A stretch of DNA of 13,125 bases from Acidimicrobiaceae bacterium (GCA_003158835.1 PMLI01000277.1:1-13125); one strand, 5' to 3'; counted from the first letter of the stretch, positions 1 to 6,637 are shown. Notes: generated by a model from the letters alone, not told the origin. Program-made: numbers and translations.

Positions 1-1735
1 CTTGCTGATGACGGGCGTGTTGTGGTCAGTGGTCGGTGACGTGGTCTATTTGAACCAGAGCACCGCCGGCGCCTACGTGCCGGGTACGCCGTTGGCCGAG
101 ACCTGGGTCATCGGCTTCTTCTTCATGGGGCTGGCCGCCTCGGTGCGCGACCGTCGCCGCTCGGGAGGCCGCCGCGCCTCGATCAGTTCACCCACTGGCA
201 TCACCGGCGTCCCCGTGGTCTTCGGGGTGGTGTCGCTGGGCGTGCTGGCCGTGGCGCGGTTCCGGCACGACCCGTTCACGGTGGTGAGCCTGGCGCTCGG
301 CGCCCTCGGCTTCGTGATCGCCCGGATGTGGCTGACGCTTCGCGAGGTGCGCCACATGGCTGTCCGCGAGCAGCGCCAGTCGGCCATCAATTATGAAGAC
401 GCCCGCACCGACTACCTGACCGGCCTGCCCAACCGGCGCGCCTTCCTCGAACGGGTGCAGTCAAGCTTCTTTTCCAAAACGGGGTCTCATGAGGGCACCG
501 GCGGTCACGCCGGGGTCCTCTTGGTCGACCTCGATGGCTTCAAGGAGATCAACGATGCCCTCGGCCACGCCGCCGGTGACGAGCTGCTCTGTGTGGTGGC
601 CAGGCGCTTCGAGCACCGGCTCGGGAGCCGAGGCGTCCTGGCCCGCCTGGGGGGCGACGAGTACGCCTTTGCCTGCCCGGTGGAGGGTGAAGAGGCCCTG
701 ATGGCAATGGCCCACGAGCTCTGCGCCGCCCTCTCGGGCCCGTGCGTGCTGGACGGTGTGAGCATCCGCGTCGGCGCCAGCATCGGTGTAGCCGTCTCAC
801 GCCCCGATGACTTGAGTGCCGGCGAGCTCCTACGCTGCGCCGATGTGGCCATGTACGAAGCCAAACGGGCCAAGTGCGGGGCATCGGCGTACCGGGCCGA
901 AGACGACCCCCACAGCCGGGACCGCCTGGCTCTTCTCGATGCTCTGCGGGACGCCATCAATGACCGGGAGCTCGTGTTGTACTACCAGCCCACCCTGGAC
1001 ATGCGCACCGCCACCGTCCATGGTGTGGAAGCCCTGGTCCGTTGGCCGCACCCCACGCTCGAGCTGCTCTACCCGGACACCTTCATCCCCCTGGCCGAGC
1101 GCAACGGGCTTATGCCCCAGCTCACGCGGGCCGTGCTCGATATGGCCGTGGCCCAAGCGGCCCAACTTGACCGGATGGGCCAGCGCCTGCACATGAGCGT
1201 GAACATATCGCGCTACGACCTGATCGACGAGGACCTCCCGGCCTACGTCGACCGCGTCTTGGCGATCTACAGCTTCCCCGCCGACCGCCTGACTCTTGAG
1301 ATCACCGAGTCGGCCCTCGGCGGCGACCCCGAGCGGGCGAAACGGTGCGTGGCCGAGCTGCGCTCACTCGGCCTGCGGGTCTCGATAGACGACTTCGGAG
1401 TGGGTTACTCGTCGATGTCGGAGCTGCTCGGCCTCGCCATCGACGAGCTGAAGATCGACAAGTCCTTCGTCATGGGGCTCAACTCCGACCCCCGCGCCCA
1501 GGCCATCGTGCGCTCCGCCATCGAGCTCGCCCGCGCCCTCAGCCTCACCGTGGTGGCTGAAGGCATCGAGTGCGAGGAGGTCCTGCGCTCGCTGCGGGGC
1601 ATAGGCGCCGACATCGGCCAGGGCTATGTGATCGCACACCCGCTCACGTCCGCTCAACTCGACGAGTACCTCGCCCGACCCGGTGAGGCTCGCCGGCTGC
1701 TCCCTGATCTCGCGCCACTCCTAGCTGGGGGCTGA
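1..1735 (+). CDS. Membrane-anchored GGDEF-EAL cyclic-di-GMP protein, 5' partial
   Basis: The reading frame is open to the left edge. The TTG at position 2 is only the first possible start in view, so the true N terminus probably lies upstream. Residue numbers count from that TTG. Hydrophobic segments at about 34-48, 67-86 and 92-110 indicate an inner-membrane sensor portion. A GGDEF domain (about 134-294) follows, with the substrate motif DYLTGLPNRR and the active-site variant GGDEY at 217-221. An EAL domain (about 310-560) has EAL at 343-345, SVNIS, an EITES glutamate, DDFGVGYSS at 463-471, LKIDKSF and VVAEGIE, so the residues expected for c-di-GMP hydrolysis are all present. No RxxD inhibitory site sits at the usual place before GGDEY. 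By family knowledge the protein makes and/or degrades c-di-GMP; which activity dominates cannot be read here. The next gene is convergent, so it is last in its transcription unit. Confidence 0.93.
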   Translation, partial: LLMTGVLWSVVGDVVYLNQSTAGAYVPGTPLAETWVIGFFFMGLAASVRDRRRSGGRRASISSPTGITGVPVVFGVVSLGVLAVARFRHDPFTVVSLALGALGFVIARMWLTLREVRHMAVREQRQSAINYEDARTDYLTGLPNRRAFLERVQSSFFSKTGSHEGTGGHAGVLLVDLDGFKEINDALGHAAGDELLCVVARRFEHRLGSRGVLARLGGDEYAFACPVEGEEALMAMAHELCAALSGPCVLDGVSIRVGASIGVAVSRPDDLSAGELLRCADVAMYEAKRAKCGASAYRAEDDPHSRDRLALLDALRDAINDRELVLYYQPTLDMRTATVHGVEALVRWPHPTLELLYPDTFIPLAERNGLMPQLTRAVLDMAVAQAAQLDRMGQRLHMSVNISRYDLIDEDLPAYVDRVLAIYSFPADRLTLEITESALGGDPERAKRCVAELRSLGLRVSIDDFGVGYSSMSELLGLAIDELKIDKSFVMGLNSDPRAQAIVRSAIELARALSLTVVAEGIECEEVLRSLRGIGADIGQGYVIAHPLTSAQLDEYLARPGEARRLLPDLAPLLAGG

Positions 1736-1742
1736 TTAGCCC

Positions 1743-1830
1743 TATAGCAAGCTGGGGGTCGGCTCCACCGGGGCCATCACCGCGGCCACCTCGCTCGCTC
1801 CGGGCACCTACACCTCGGCTTCAGCGGCAC
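1743..1830 (+). pseudogene. Possible remnant of a secreted Ig-like repeat protein
   Basis: Just after the GGDEF-EAL stop, one forward frame reads VGSTGAITAATSLAPGTYT. This resembles the STGxIT...LxxGTYTVSG repeats common in actinobacterial secreted repeat proteins. There is no start codon or ribosome binding site, and the similarity fades after about 30 codons. It may be a decayed gene fragment or chance; the resemblance is from memory of such repeats. Confidence 0.25.
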
Positions 1831-2376
1831 ACAAGAGCGGCCCCGCCTGTGGCAGCCGCGCCCCTCTCCCCCGGCCCCGGCGCTCAGAACCCGAAATGGC
1901 AGAGCGTCTTCGCCCCGCTCCACCAGGACCACTTGCCCAGGGGCCCGCCCGGACGAGACGGCTCGCGCACCGCCAGATGCTCGTACGCCCCGCGGCCCGG
2001 CGGCTGTGCAGTGCCCGAGCACACTGGCGCGCAACTCGACTTTGACGGCACCCGGGTAGTAGCCCCCTGCGGGCTTGAAGATGAAGCTCTTCCCGTACCC
2101 GATGGCCGTCGGGCTTCCCCAACCCGTCCATGTGATGGCCGTGACCATCCCCGAGGGATCCCCTCCGTTGAATATCTCACGGGGCGCGTAGGTCCCCCAT
2201 CCCACGCCCGGCGGGCCGGCGAAGCTCTTCGAGCCGAGCACCGGGACGCGTTTTGCGGCGGTCGCCGACGGACCGTTCACAGACGGCCGGGCCGATGCCC
2301 CCGGGGCCCCGACGAGCAAAGACGCGGCCACCGCAAGACAGACCGCCCCGCCCCGCCTGCTCTGGAGATGACGCAT
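1777..2376 (-). CDS. Small secreted protein, probably frameshifted near the C terminus
   Basis: The ATG at 2376-2374 is chosen because AAGGAGGG lies 4 bases upstream; an in-frame ATG 14 codons earlier lacks such a site. As read, the frame gives 199 residues. The N terminus (MRHLQSRRGG, then a hydrophobic stretch ending in GASA) is a good Sec signal peptide, so the product is exported. The mature part is rich in Gly, Trp and Tyr (WGTYAPREIFNGG, ITWTGWGSPTAIGYGKS). After about residue 130 the frame turns into Arg/Gly-rich noise down to 1777, while the neighbouring frame continues sensibly as AYEHLAVREPSRPGGPLGKW and stops at 1884 after GAKTLCHFGF. Removing one base from the C4 run at 1988-1991 joins the two into a 163-residue protein. 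This is either a sequencing or assembly slip or a recent inactivation. No enzymatic motif was seen and function is unknown. It is divergent from the 2510 gene. Confidence 0.72.
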   Translation of the reverse strand: MRHLQSRRGGAVCLAVAASLLVGAPGASARPSVNGPSATAAKRVPVLGSKSFAGPPGVGWGTYAPREIFNGGDPSGMVTAITWTGWGSPTAIGYGKSFIFKPAGGYYPGAVKVELRASVLGHCTAAGPRGVRASGGARAVSSGRAPGQVVLVERGEDALPFRVLSAGAGGEGRGCHRRGRSCVPLKPRCRCPERARWPR

Positions 2377-2380
2377 GGTG

Positions 2381-2388
2381 CCCTCCTT
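2381..2388 (-). promoter_or_regulatory. Ribosome binding site fixing the start of the secreted protein
   Basis: On the minus strand AAGGAGGG is followed by CACC and ATG. This near-perfect anti-SD match places the start at 2376 and gives a clean signal peptide, rather than the upstream in-frame ATG at 2418. Confidence 0.7.
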
Positions 2389-2468
2389 GCCGCCGTGGTG
2401 AACGATCCGACAATACACAGGGTTTCACCTCTGGATGCCCACAGGCGGGCTCGTTTACCGTCGTCACC

Positions 2469-2500
2469 GGACAAGGGCACGAAAGGACAAGGGCACGAAA
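2469..2500 (+). repeat. Tandem 16-bp direct repeat in a 5' leader
   Basis: GGACAAGGGCACGAAA occurs twice back to back (2469-2484 and 2485-2500), identical in all 16 positions. It abuts the GGAGG ribosome binding site at 2501-2505 of the next gene. It may be a slippage duplication, or two binding sites in the divergent intergenic region. Confidence 0.85.
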
Positions 2501-2509
2501 GGAGGCACC

Positions 2510-2746
2510 ATGAGCTACGAGGTAACGCTGAAACCCGACCAGGTCGAGGTCGTCGAGGGAGCCGACGCTTACGTGCAGGAAGGGCCGCTCACCACGTTCT
2601 TCCAGGGCCGGGATGGCCGGGCCGTGCTCGATTGCTGGGCCAGGCGCCTGGCCAGCTTCCGTACCGCGGACGTCGTCTGCGTGCGTTGGGTACCGGCAGT
2701 CGACCTGCCCTGCCGCGGGCCGGACGCCTGGCGATGGGCGGTCTGA
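2510..2746 (+). CDS. Small hypothetical protein (78 aa)
   Basis: The ATG follows GGAGG (2501-2505) with a 4-base gap, which selects this start over the earlier in-frame one at 2435. The 78-residue product begins MSYEVTLKPDQVEVVEGADA and contains FFQGRDGRAVLDCWARRLASFRT and then VVCVRWVP, a compact alpha/beta-looking sequence with no signal peptide or membrane segment. It is likely cytoplasmic. I do not recognise the family. It is divergent from the secreted protein on its left and ends about 80 bases before the CAP-domain gene on the same strand. The 16-bp tandem repeat sits in its leader. Codon use is strongly GC3-biased like its neighbours, which supports real coding. Confidence 0.7.
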   Translation: MSYEVTLKPDQVEVVEGADAYVQEGPLTTFFQGRDGRAVLDCWARRLASFRTADVVCVRWVPAVDLPCRGPDAWRWAV

Positions 2747-2828
2747 CGACCGCCGGCACGCTCGCCCACCCTGACCAGCGTGAAAGCCCCCGGCCCCATG
2801 GGGATGGTACGGTCGCCGGGGAACGGAA

Positions 2829-4106
2829 ATGATGCGGAGACCACACTGGCCACGCCGGGCAAACCTGAAGCCGTTCGTCGGTTTGCCCCTGGCGGCTGTC
2901 CTGGCCGGGCTCGGGTTGGGCGCGGGACCGACGGCCAGTGCCTCCGCCGCCGGCCACGAGCACGTGGTCAACGTCGATTGGCTGGGAGAGGTCAACTATT
3001 ACCGCCAAGCGGCGGGCTTGGCTCCCGTCCGGGAGGACGCCGCCTGGGACCAAGGGATCCGCAACCACGTGGTCTATCTGGCCAAAACTTTACCCCGCTA
3101 CTTGACGGGTGCCTACGCCAGCCTGCACACGGAGAACCCCGCCAGCCCGTACTACACGGCAACGGGTGCCAAGGAGGCTGCTTCGAGCAATCTCTTCTAT
3201 GGCGAGGTCGGGTTTTCACCCCGAGATTTCATAGACGGTTGGCTGAGTGCCCCCTTCCACGCCGTCGGCATCCTCCGGCCCCAGCTCAAATTGGTCGCTT
3301 TTGCCTACAGCGCCAGCACCGGTGACGCCGGTCTCGACGTCATCAGCGGCTTGGATTACGCCCAACCACTGCCCAAAGCCCCCGTCCTGTTCCCGGGCCC
3401 GGGCGCGCCCACCGATTTGTCGACTTTCCGGGGCGAGAGCCCCGCCCCCTTGCAAACCTGCGGCTGGCAGAGGCTCTCCGAGCCCGTTGGGCTGCCCCTG
3501 GTGCTTTTGTTGCCCTCCCCGCCGGGCGTCTCGCTCACGGCCCGGCTCACCCGGCCCGGCGACGTGGTGGAGACCAGTGCCAACGGCGGCCTGTGCGTGG
3601 TTGACAGCCACACTTTCATCTCCGCCGACCGCTTCTTCGGGCCCACGGGAGCCGACATCCTGAAAGGCGACAACGCCGTCTTCCTTGTGCCCAGGGCGCC
3701 GCTCACCCCGGGTAACTACCAGGTGTCGGTCAGCCAACCCGGGCACGCGGATATCAGTTGGCAATTCAGGAATACCGAACCGGTCAAGCTGACGGCCTTT
3801 GCGGGCAGCCAGCAGCTTGTCCCCGCCGGCACCCGCTTTTCCATACCTTTAGAGGCCCTTCTCACCGACACTTACGGGACCATGGGTGGCCCGCTCGACC
3901 GCGCCCGCATCATTTTCACGGTCACCTCGGGGGACGCCTACTTCCCGGGCCGGTCGCGCCGCGTGACGACCACGACGGATGCCGACGGCGTCGCTCTGGC
4001 ACCGGCACTGCGAGCGGGCAACATTGCCGGACCGGTGGCGGTGACGGCGACCAGCCCCGGTGTGCCGGGGCAGGCCAGCTTCGAATTGACGGTGAGCGCC
4101 GGATAG
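2829..4106 (+). CDS. Secreted CAP/SCP-domain protein with C-terminal Ig-like domain
   Basis: The 425-residue product starts with RR-rich MMRRPHWPRRANLK, a hydrophobic stretch (about 16-33) and ASASAA, a typical Sec signal peptide. The CAP-like domain (about 48-170) shows NYYRQAAGL, NHVVYLAKT (H80), LHTENPASPYY (H100), E116 in KEAASSN, and WLSAPFHAVGI (H144). This is the His/Glu arrangement of bacterial CAP (cysteine-rich secretory, antigen 5, PR-1) proteins of the NHxxYM...HSEDPxNPWYT type. The middle part (about 175-315) matches the region that usually follows such CAP domains, with CGW and CVVD cysteines and PLTPGNYQVSV. Residues about 320-425 form a bacterial Ig-like (Big_1-type) domain ending PGQASFELTVSAG. 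The role is probably extracellular or cell-wall associated; substrate unknown. A TACGGT -10-like hexamer at 2808-2813 would give a very short leader. Two ATGs (2829, 2832) are possible; only a weak GGGGAA lies upstream. Confidence 0.85.
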   Translation: MMRRPHWPRRANLKPFVGLPLAAVLAGLGLGAGPTASASAAGHEHVVNVDWLGEVNYYRQAAGLAPVREDAAWDQGIRNHVVYLAKTLPRYLTGAYASLHTENPASPYYTATGAKEAASSNLFYGEVGFSPRDFIDGWLSAPFHAVGILRPQLKLVAFAYSASTGDAGLDVISGLDYAQPLPKAPVLFPGPGAPTDLSTFRGESPAPLQTCGWQRLSEPVGLPLVLLLPSPPGVSLTARLTRPGDVVETSANGGLCVVDSHTFISADRFFGPTGADILKGDNAVFLVPRAPLTPGNYQVSVSQPGHADISWQFRNTEPVKLTAFAGSQQLVPAGTRFSIPLEALLTDTYGTMGGPLDRARIIFTVTSGDAYFPGRSRRVTTTTDADGVALAPALRAGNIAGPVAVTATSPGVPGQASFELTVSAG

Positions 4107-4129
4107 CCGGCTCAGCCGGCTCAGCCGGC
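4106..4129 (+). repeat. Triplicate GCCGGC with 9-nt period after the CAP gene
   Basis: GCCGGC occurs at 4106-4111, 4115-4120 and 4124-4129, each separated by TCA. Any two copies can pair into a 6-bp hairpin with a 3-base loop directly after the TAG stop. It could slow or end transcription, but there is no T-tract, so a terminator role is tentative. Confidence 0.6.
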
Positions 4130-4319
4130 CCGAGCCGCTGGTGGCGCCCAGCGGCCTCGGTACCGCGATGGTCGCCGCGCCACCCGGGGCCTCGCCAAAA
4201 GGTGTACGGTCAGAGGGACACGACAAGGTCCCCGACGTGTTGGGCCAGCACGGCTGGCCGGGGGCGGTACTCCAGACCCTGGTACGCGACATTCGCAGCG
4301 CCTGCGGTAGGAGATCTTT

Positions 4320-4853
4320 ATGGCGCACGTCGGGTCTTCTTCCTTTACCGTCCCTGGTCAATCTGCCTTGGAGCGCGGGGGATCCGAAATAGGTCCCACC
4401 ATCGTCTGGCTCTGGGGGGAGCACGATGTTTCAACTGACGGCGCGCTGAGCCTGACCCTGGCGCGGGCCATCGCTCTGGGCACCTCCGGGCTCGTTCTCG
4501 ACCTCAGCGAGGTCGAGTTCATAGGGGCGTCGACGCTCGGGACCATCGTCCGGGCCCGGGAGTTCCTCCGGCAGCGCTCGCGAACCCTCACGGTCCGCTC
4601 CCCTTCGGCCTTCGCCCAGCGCGTCATCGCCGCCTGCAACTTGAACGACCTCCTCACCCCCAACATCGAACTGACGGGCGATATGGCGGGGAACGCACTC
4701 GGCTCCTGGGTGCCAGTGCCGCCCGCCGAGCGGGCCGATGGGCAGCCGGGCTCGCTTCCGCCGGTGCTCGACCGGGCCCCAGCACTCGTGGGCCGGAACA
4801 CCGCTCTGAAGACGCGGGCCGCAGGCGCGGACGGACTGGCCGAGACGGCATGA
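4320..4853 (+). CDS. STAS-domain anti-sigma factor antagonist-like protein
   Basis: The ATG follows TAGGAG (4308-4313) at good spacing. The 177-residue product has a STAS fold at about 24-115: IVWLWGEHDVSTDGAL, GLVLDLSEVEFIGASTLG, then AQRVIAACNLNDLL. In SpoIIAA-type antagonists the loop reads FxDSSGLG and the second serine is phosphorylated by an anti-sigma kinase. Here it reads FIGASTLG, so the Asp is Gly and the first Ser is Ala, but the phospho-acceptor position is kept as S71. That suggests partner switching remains possible. About 60 residues follow the domain, low-complexity and Pro/Ala/Gly-rich, with no recognised fold. It lies about 195 bases upstream of the GAF-ANTAR gene on the same strand; both are signalling proteins but no partner kinase or sigma factor is in view. 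A TACGGT hexamer at 4205-4210 might be its -10. Confidence 0.85.
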   Translation: MAHVGSSSFTVPGQSALERGGSEIGPTIVWLWGEHDVSTDGALSLTLARAIALGTSGLVLDLSEVEFIGASTLGTIVRAREFLRQRSRTLTVRSPSAFAQRVIAACNLNDLLTPNIELTGDMAGNALGSWVPVPPAERADGQPGSLPPVLDRAPALVGRNTALKTRAAGADGLAETA

Positions 4854-5038
4854 CGAGGACGGCCGTCCATGGGGGGCCGTGAGCGGAAGCTCGGCGGTGA
4901 ACGGCCAAGCCGGCTGCTCATGATGGCCGACCGTTCTCGGGCAGCTCGCCGGGCGGGCCACGCCCCAACCGCCCTACGATGTGCCCAGGCGCACTCTGGC
5001 GAGCCAGGGACGGCCGGCGCGGCCGGCGCTGATCTGAT

Positions 5039-5045
5039 AGGAGGT
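5039..5045 (+). promoter_or_regulatory. Ribosome binding site fixing the GAF-ANTAR start
   Basis: AGGAGGT, 3 bases before the ATG at 5049, sets this start. The frame is open upstream to 4869, but that extension is Arg/Ala/Gly-rich without domain character. A TACGAT hexamer at 4975-4980 is a possible -10 and would place the transcript start after most of the extension. Confidence 0.7.
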
Positions 5046-5048
5046 CCC

Positions 5049-5789
5049 ATGCCCAGAGAAGGGCTACTGGCCAGGACGCTGGTGGAGCTGGCCGACACGC
5101 TGGTGGCGGACTTCGACGTGGTCGAGCTGCTGACCCGCCTGGCGGACCGCTGCGTCGATGTGCTCGATGTCGCCACCGCCGGTCTGATGTTGGTCGGGCC
5201 CGACGGCGACCTGCGGGTGATGGCCTCGTCGAGCGAGGCCATGCGGGTCCTGGAGCTGTTCGAGCTGCAGGCCAGGGAAGGTCCCTGCCTGGACTGCTAC
5301 CGCAGCGGCAAACCGGTCATGAGCTCGGACCTGGCCCGGGCCGACCACCGCTGGCCCCGCTTTGCGGCGGAGGCCCTGGCCGGCGGCTTCCGCTCCGTGC
5401 ATGCCTTGCCCATGCGCCTGAGGGGCACCGTGATCGGGGCCCTCAACCTGTTCCGCCTCGAGCCGGGCGAAATGCGCCCGGCCGAGGTCGACGCCGCCCA
5501 AGCCCTGGCCGATGTGGCCACCATCGCCATCCTCCAGCACCGCGCCTCGCTAGAGGCCCAAGTCGTCAACCAACAGCTGGCGCACGCTCTCAACAGCCGG
5601 ATCGTCATCGAACAAGCCAAAGGGATGGTGGCCGAAAGACAAGACCTCAGCATGGAGCAGGCCTTCTACGCGCTGCGCAAGCACGCCCGCGACCACAACC
5701 TGCGCCTCGTCGACGTGGCCGAAGCTGTCATCAGCGGCTCTTTGACCATACCCTCGCTGGACCGCCCGCCTCGCACGGCCTTGGCCTGA
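5049..5789 (+). CDS. GAF-ANTAR transcription antitermination regulator
   Basis: The 246-residue product has a GAF sensor domain at about 20-165 (VVELLTRLADRCVDVLDVA, EGPCLDCYRSGKPV, RSVHALPMRLRGTVIGALNL) and an ANTAR domain at about 176-232 (ALNSRIVIEQAKGMVAER, then SMEQAFYALRKHARDHN, RLVDVAEAVI). This architecture is widespread in Actinomycetota. ANTAR is a three-helix RNA-binding domain that stabilises paired small hairpins in leader RNAs and prevents termination; the GAF part probably senses a small molecule or redox state. No kinase or response-regulator receiver is fused. It is a free-standing gene after the STAS gene. The first copy of the repeated structured leader element begins only about 65 bases after its stop, a suggestive neighbour for an RNA-binding protein. 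Confidence 0.93.
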   Translation: MPREGLLARTLVELADTLVADFDVVELLTRLADRCVDVLDVATAGLMLVGPDGDLRVMASSSEAMRVLELFELQAREGPCLDCYRSGKPVMSSDLARADHRWPRFAAEALAGGFRSVHALPMRLRGTVIGALNLFRLEPGEMRPAEVDAAQALADVATIAILQHRASLEAQVVNQQLAHALNSRIVIEQAKGMVAERQDLSMEQAFYALRKHARDHNLRLVDVAEAVISGSLTIPSLDRPPRTALA

Positions 5790-5854
5790 AGCAGAGCTTC
5801 CCGCTTCTGGCCTGGAAAGTTGCCATTTCACACCCGCTTGGCTTCTGGGCCATG

Positions 5855-5968
5855 TAGAGTCAGCTGAGGAGCACTCCCTGGTCCTCCCCTGTTGCCCCAG
5901 TCCCCGGTGACGCCTTCGAGCAAAGCTGAGGTCGACTGTGAAAAAAGGGTGCAATACCTCAATTGGCG
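5855..5968 (+). ncRNA. Repeated structured leader element, copy A
   Basis: This ~114-base intergenic element lies between the GAF-ANTAR gene and the 92-residue ORF and is repeated at 6362-6478. In order it has: a -10-like TAGAGT (5855-5860); a hairpin (GAGGA 5866-5870 / TCCTC 5882-5886) around GCACTCCCTGG; a stem GTTGC (5891-5895) / GCAAT (5951-5955); a core GTCCCCGGTGACGCCTT (5900-5916) identical in copy B; GTGAAAAA (5938-5945); and GGCG (5965-5968), complementary to CGCC (5911-5914), a possible pseudoknot. The first ATG follows 13 bases after GGCG. Stems with compensatory changes between the copies indicate selection on RNA structure. I do not recognise a known riboswitch core. Confidence 0.6.
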
Positions 5969-5981
5969 TGCCCTACCATAA

Positions 5982-6260
5982 ATGGCGGTCGCCGGCACAA
6001 CCACCTCCGGGGCGCTCCATGAACGCCGGCCAGCGTTGACAATTGACCAGATCAAAGAGCGGGCGGGGGGCTTCACACCTGACGACCTGTCCCAGATCGA
6101 AACAGCTGCCCGCGCCTACGCCGTCCGGCGTGGGTACGAACAAGAGGCGGCCGCCGCCTATACGAGCTGGTACGTCGAAAGCAACACCTCGGACGAGAAC
6201 GCGGGCTGGAACAACCTGCCCGAGCACCCCGAGACCTTCGCCACCTGGATGGTGCTGTGA
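5982..6260 (+). CDS. Hypothetical protein (92 aa)
   Basis: The ATG at 5982 is 13 bases downstream of leader copy A and lacks a clear purine-rich ribosome binding site; an in-frame TTG at 6036 is an alternative. The product begins MAVAGTTTSGALHERRPALT and then turns helical and acidic (IDQIKERAGGFTPDDLSQIE, AARAYAVRRGYEQEAAAAY, SWYVESN), ending HPETFATWMVL. It has no signal peptide, no membrane helix and no cysteine, so it is probably a small cytoplasmic protein. I do not recognise the family. Codon third positions are GC-rich in the helical part, which supports coding. If the leader controls it, the pseudoknot or hairpins would lie just upstream of the start and could act on translation. Confidence 0.6.
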   Translation: MAVAGTTTSGALHERRPALTIDQIKERAGGFTPDDLSQIETAARAYAVRRGYEQEAAAAYTSWYVESNTSDENAGWNNLPEHPETFATWMVL

Positions 6261-6361
6261 ACCAGGACCGGCTCGCCAGCCGCCATTCGGCGAAGATCGC
6301 GCTGAAGCCCGGTTCATCGAGAAAATTGGTCGGTCCAACTCTTAATCGTCCACGGACGCGC

Positions 6362-6478
6362 TAGACTAAAGAAAAAAGAAGCACCGCCTGGTGTTCTTCC
6401 GTTGCTCCGGTCCCCGGTGACGCCTTAGTGCAAGTCGGGTTGACCCGTGAAAAAGAGAGCAATGTTATTTATTTGGCG
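6362..6478 (+). ncRNA. Repeated structured leader element, copy B
   Basis: Second copy of the 5855-5968 element. It has -10-like TAGACT (6362-6367); a hairpin AAGAA (6376-6380) and CACC (6382-6385) / GGTG (6390-6393) and TTCTT (6394-6398) with loop GCCT; a stem GTTGCTC (6401-6407) / GAGCAAT (6457-6463); the identical 17-base core (6410-6426); an inner hairpin CGGG-TTGA-CCCG; GTGAAAAA (6447-6454); and GGCG (6475-6478). The CGCC-to-GGCG distance is 54 bases in both copies. Relative to copy A, two base pairs of the first hairpin changed A-T to G-C on both sides. An ATG follows 14 bases after GGCG, opening only a 29-codon frame; the substantial gene downstream starts at 6646. Confidence 0.6.
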
Positions 6479-6492
6479 ATTGATAGGCAGTA

Positions 6493-6582
6493 ATGCCGAC
6501 GCCTCGCCGCTCGAACATTTCGCCGGGCGAGCCCAGCACCATACTCACGCCAACGCTCTCCTGGCGCACGCCAAAGTGGTGA
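6493..6582 (+). CDS. Possible 29-aa leader peptide after copy B
   Basis: The ATG at 6493 occupies the same place relative to element B (14 bases after GGCG) as the ATG of the 92-residue ORF does relative to element A (13 bases). It encodes MPTPRRSNISPGEPSTILTP and nine more residues before TGA. There is no good ribosome binding site and no recognised sequence. It could be a short upstream ORF, a decayed copy of a gene, or not translated at all. Confidence 0.2.
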   Translation: MPTPRRSNISPGEPSTILTPTLSWRTPKW

Positions 6583-6631
6583 GACCAGCTGAACACCACG
6601 CGGCGTGGCTGCTCGTAGGTCACTAACCAAG

Positions 6632-6637
6632 AAGGGT
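6632..6637 (+). promoter_or_regulatory. Ribosome binding site supporting a TTG start
   Basis: AAGGGT lies 8 bases before the TTG at 6646. The alternative ATG at 6661 has nothing comparable at the right distance, so the TTG start is preferred. Confidence 0.45.

Noticed and set aside
2177..2995. Minus-strand frame of 272 codons spanning 2177-2995
   Set aside because: It crosses the divergent promoter region and three better-supported genes, and its sequence is low-complexity without motifs.
4358..5242. Minus-strand frame of 294 codons opposite STAS and GAF-ANTAR
   Set aside because: It is Ser/Arg/Pro-rich shadow sequence; both plus-strand genes have clear domains and ribosome binding sites.
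5855..6478. c-di-GMP-I riboswitch controlled by the nearby GGDEF/EAL protein
   Set aside because: The conserved core of that riboswitch (the GACGCAAAGCC-type segment and GGTAGG-type segment) is not present in either copy, so the assignment is not supported.
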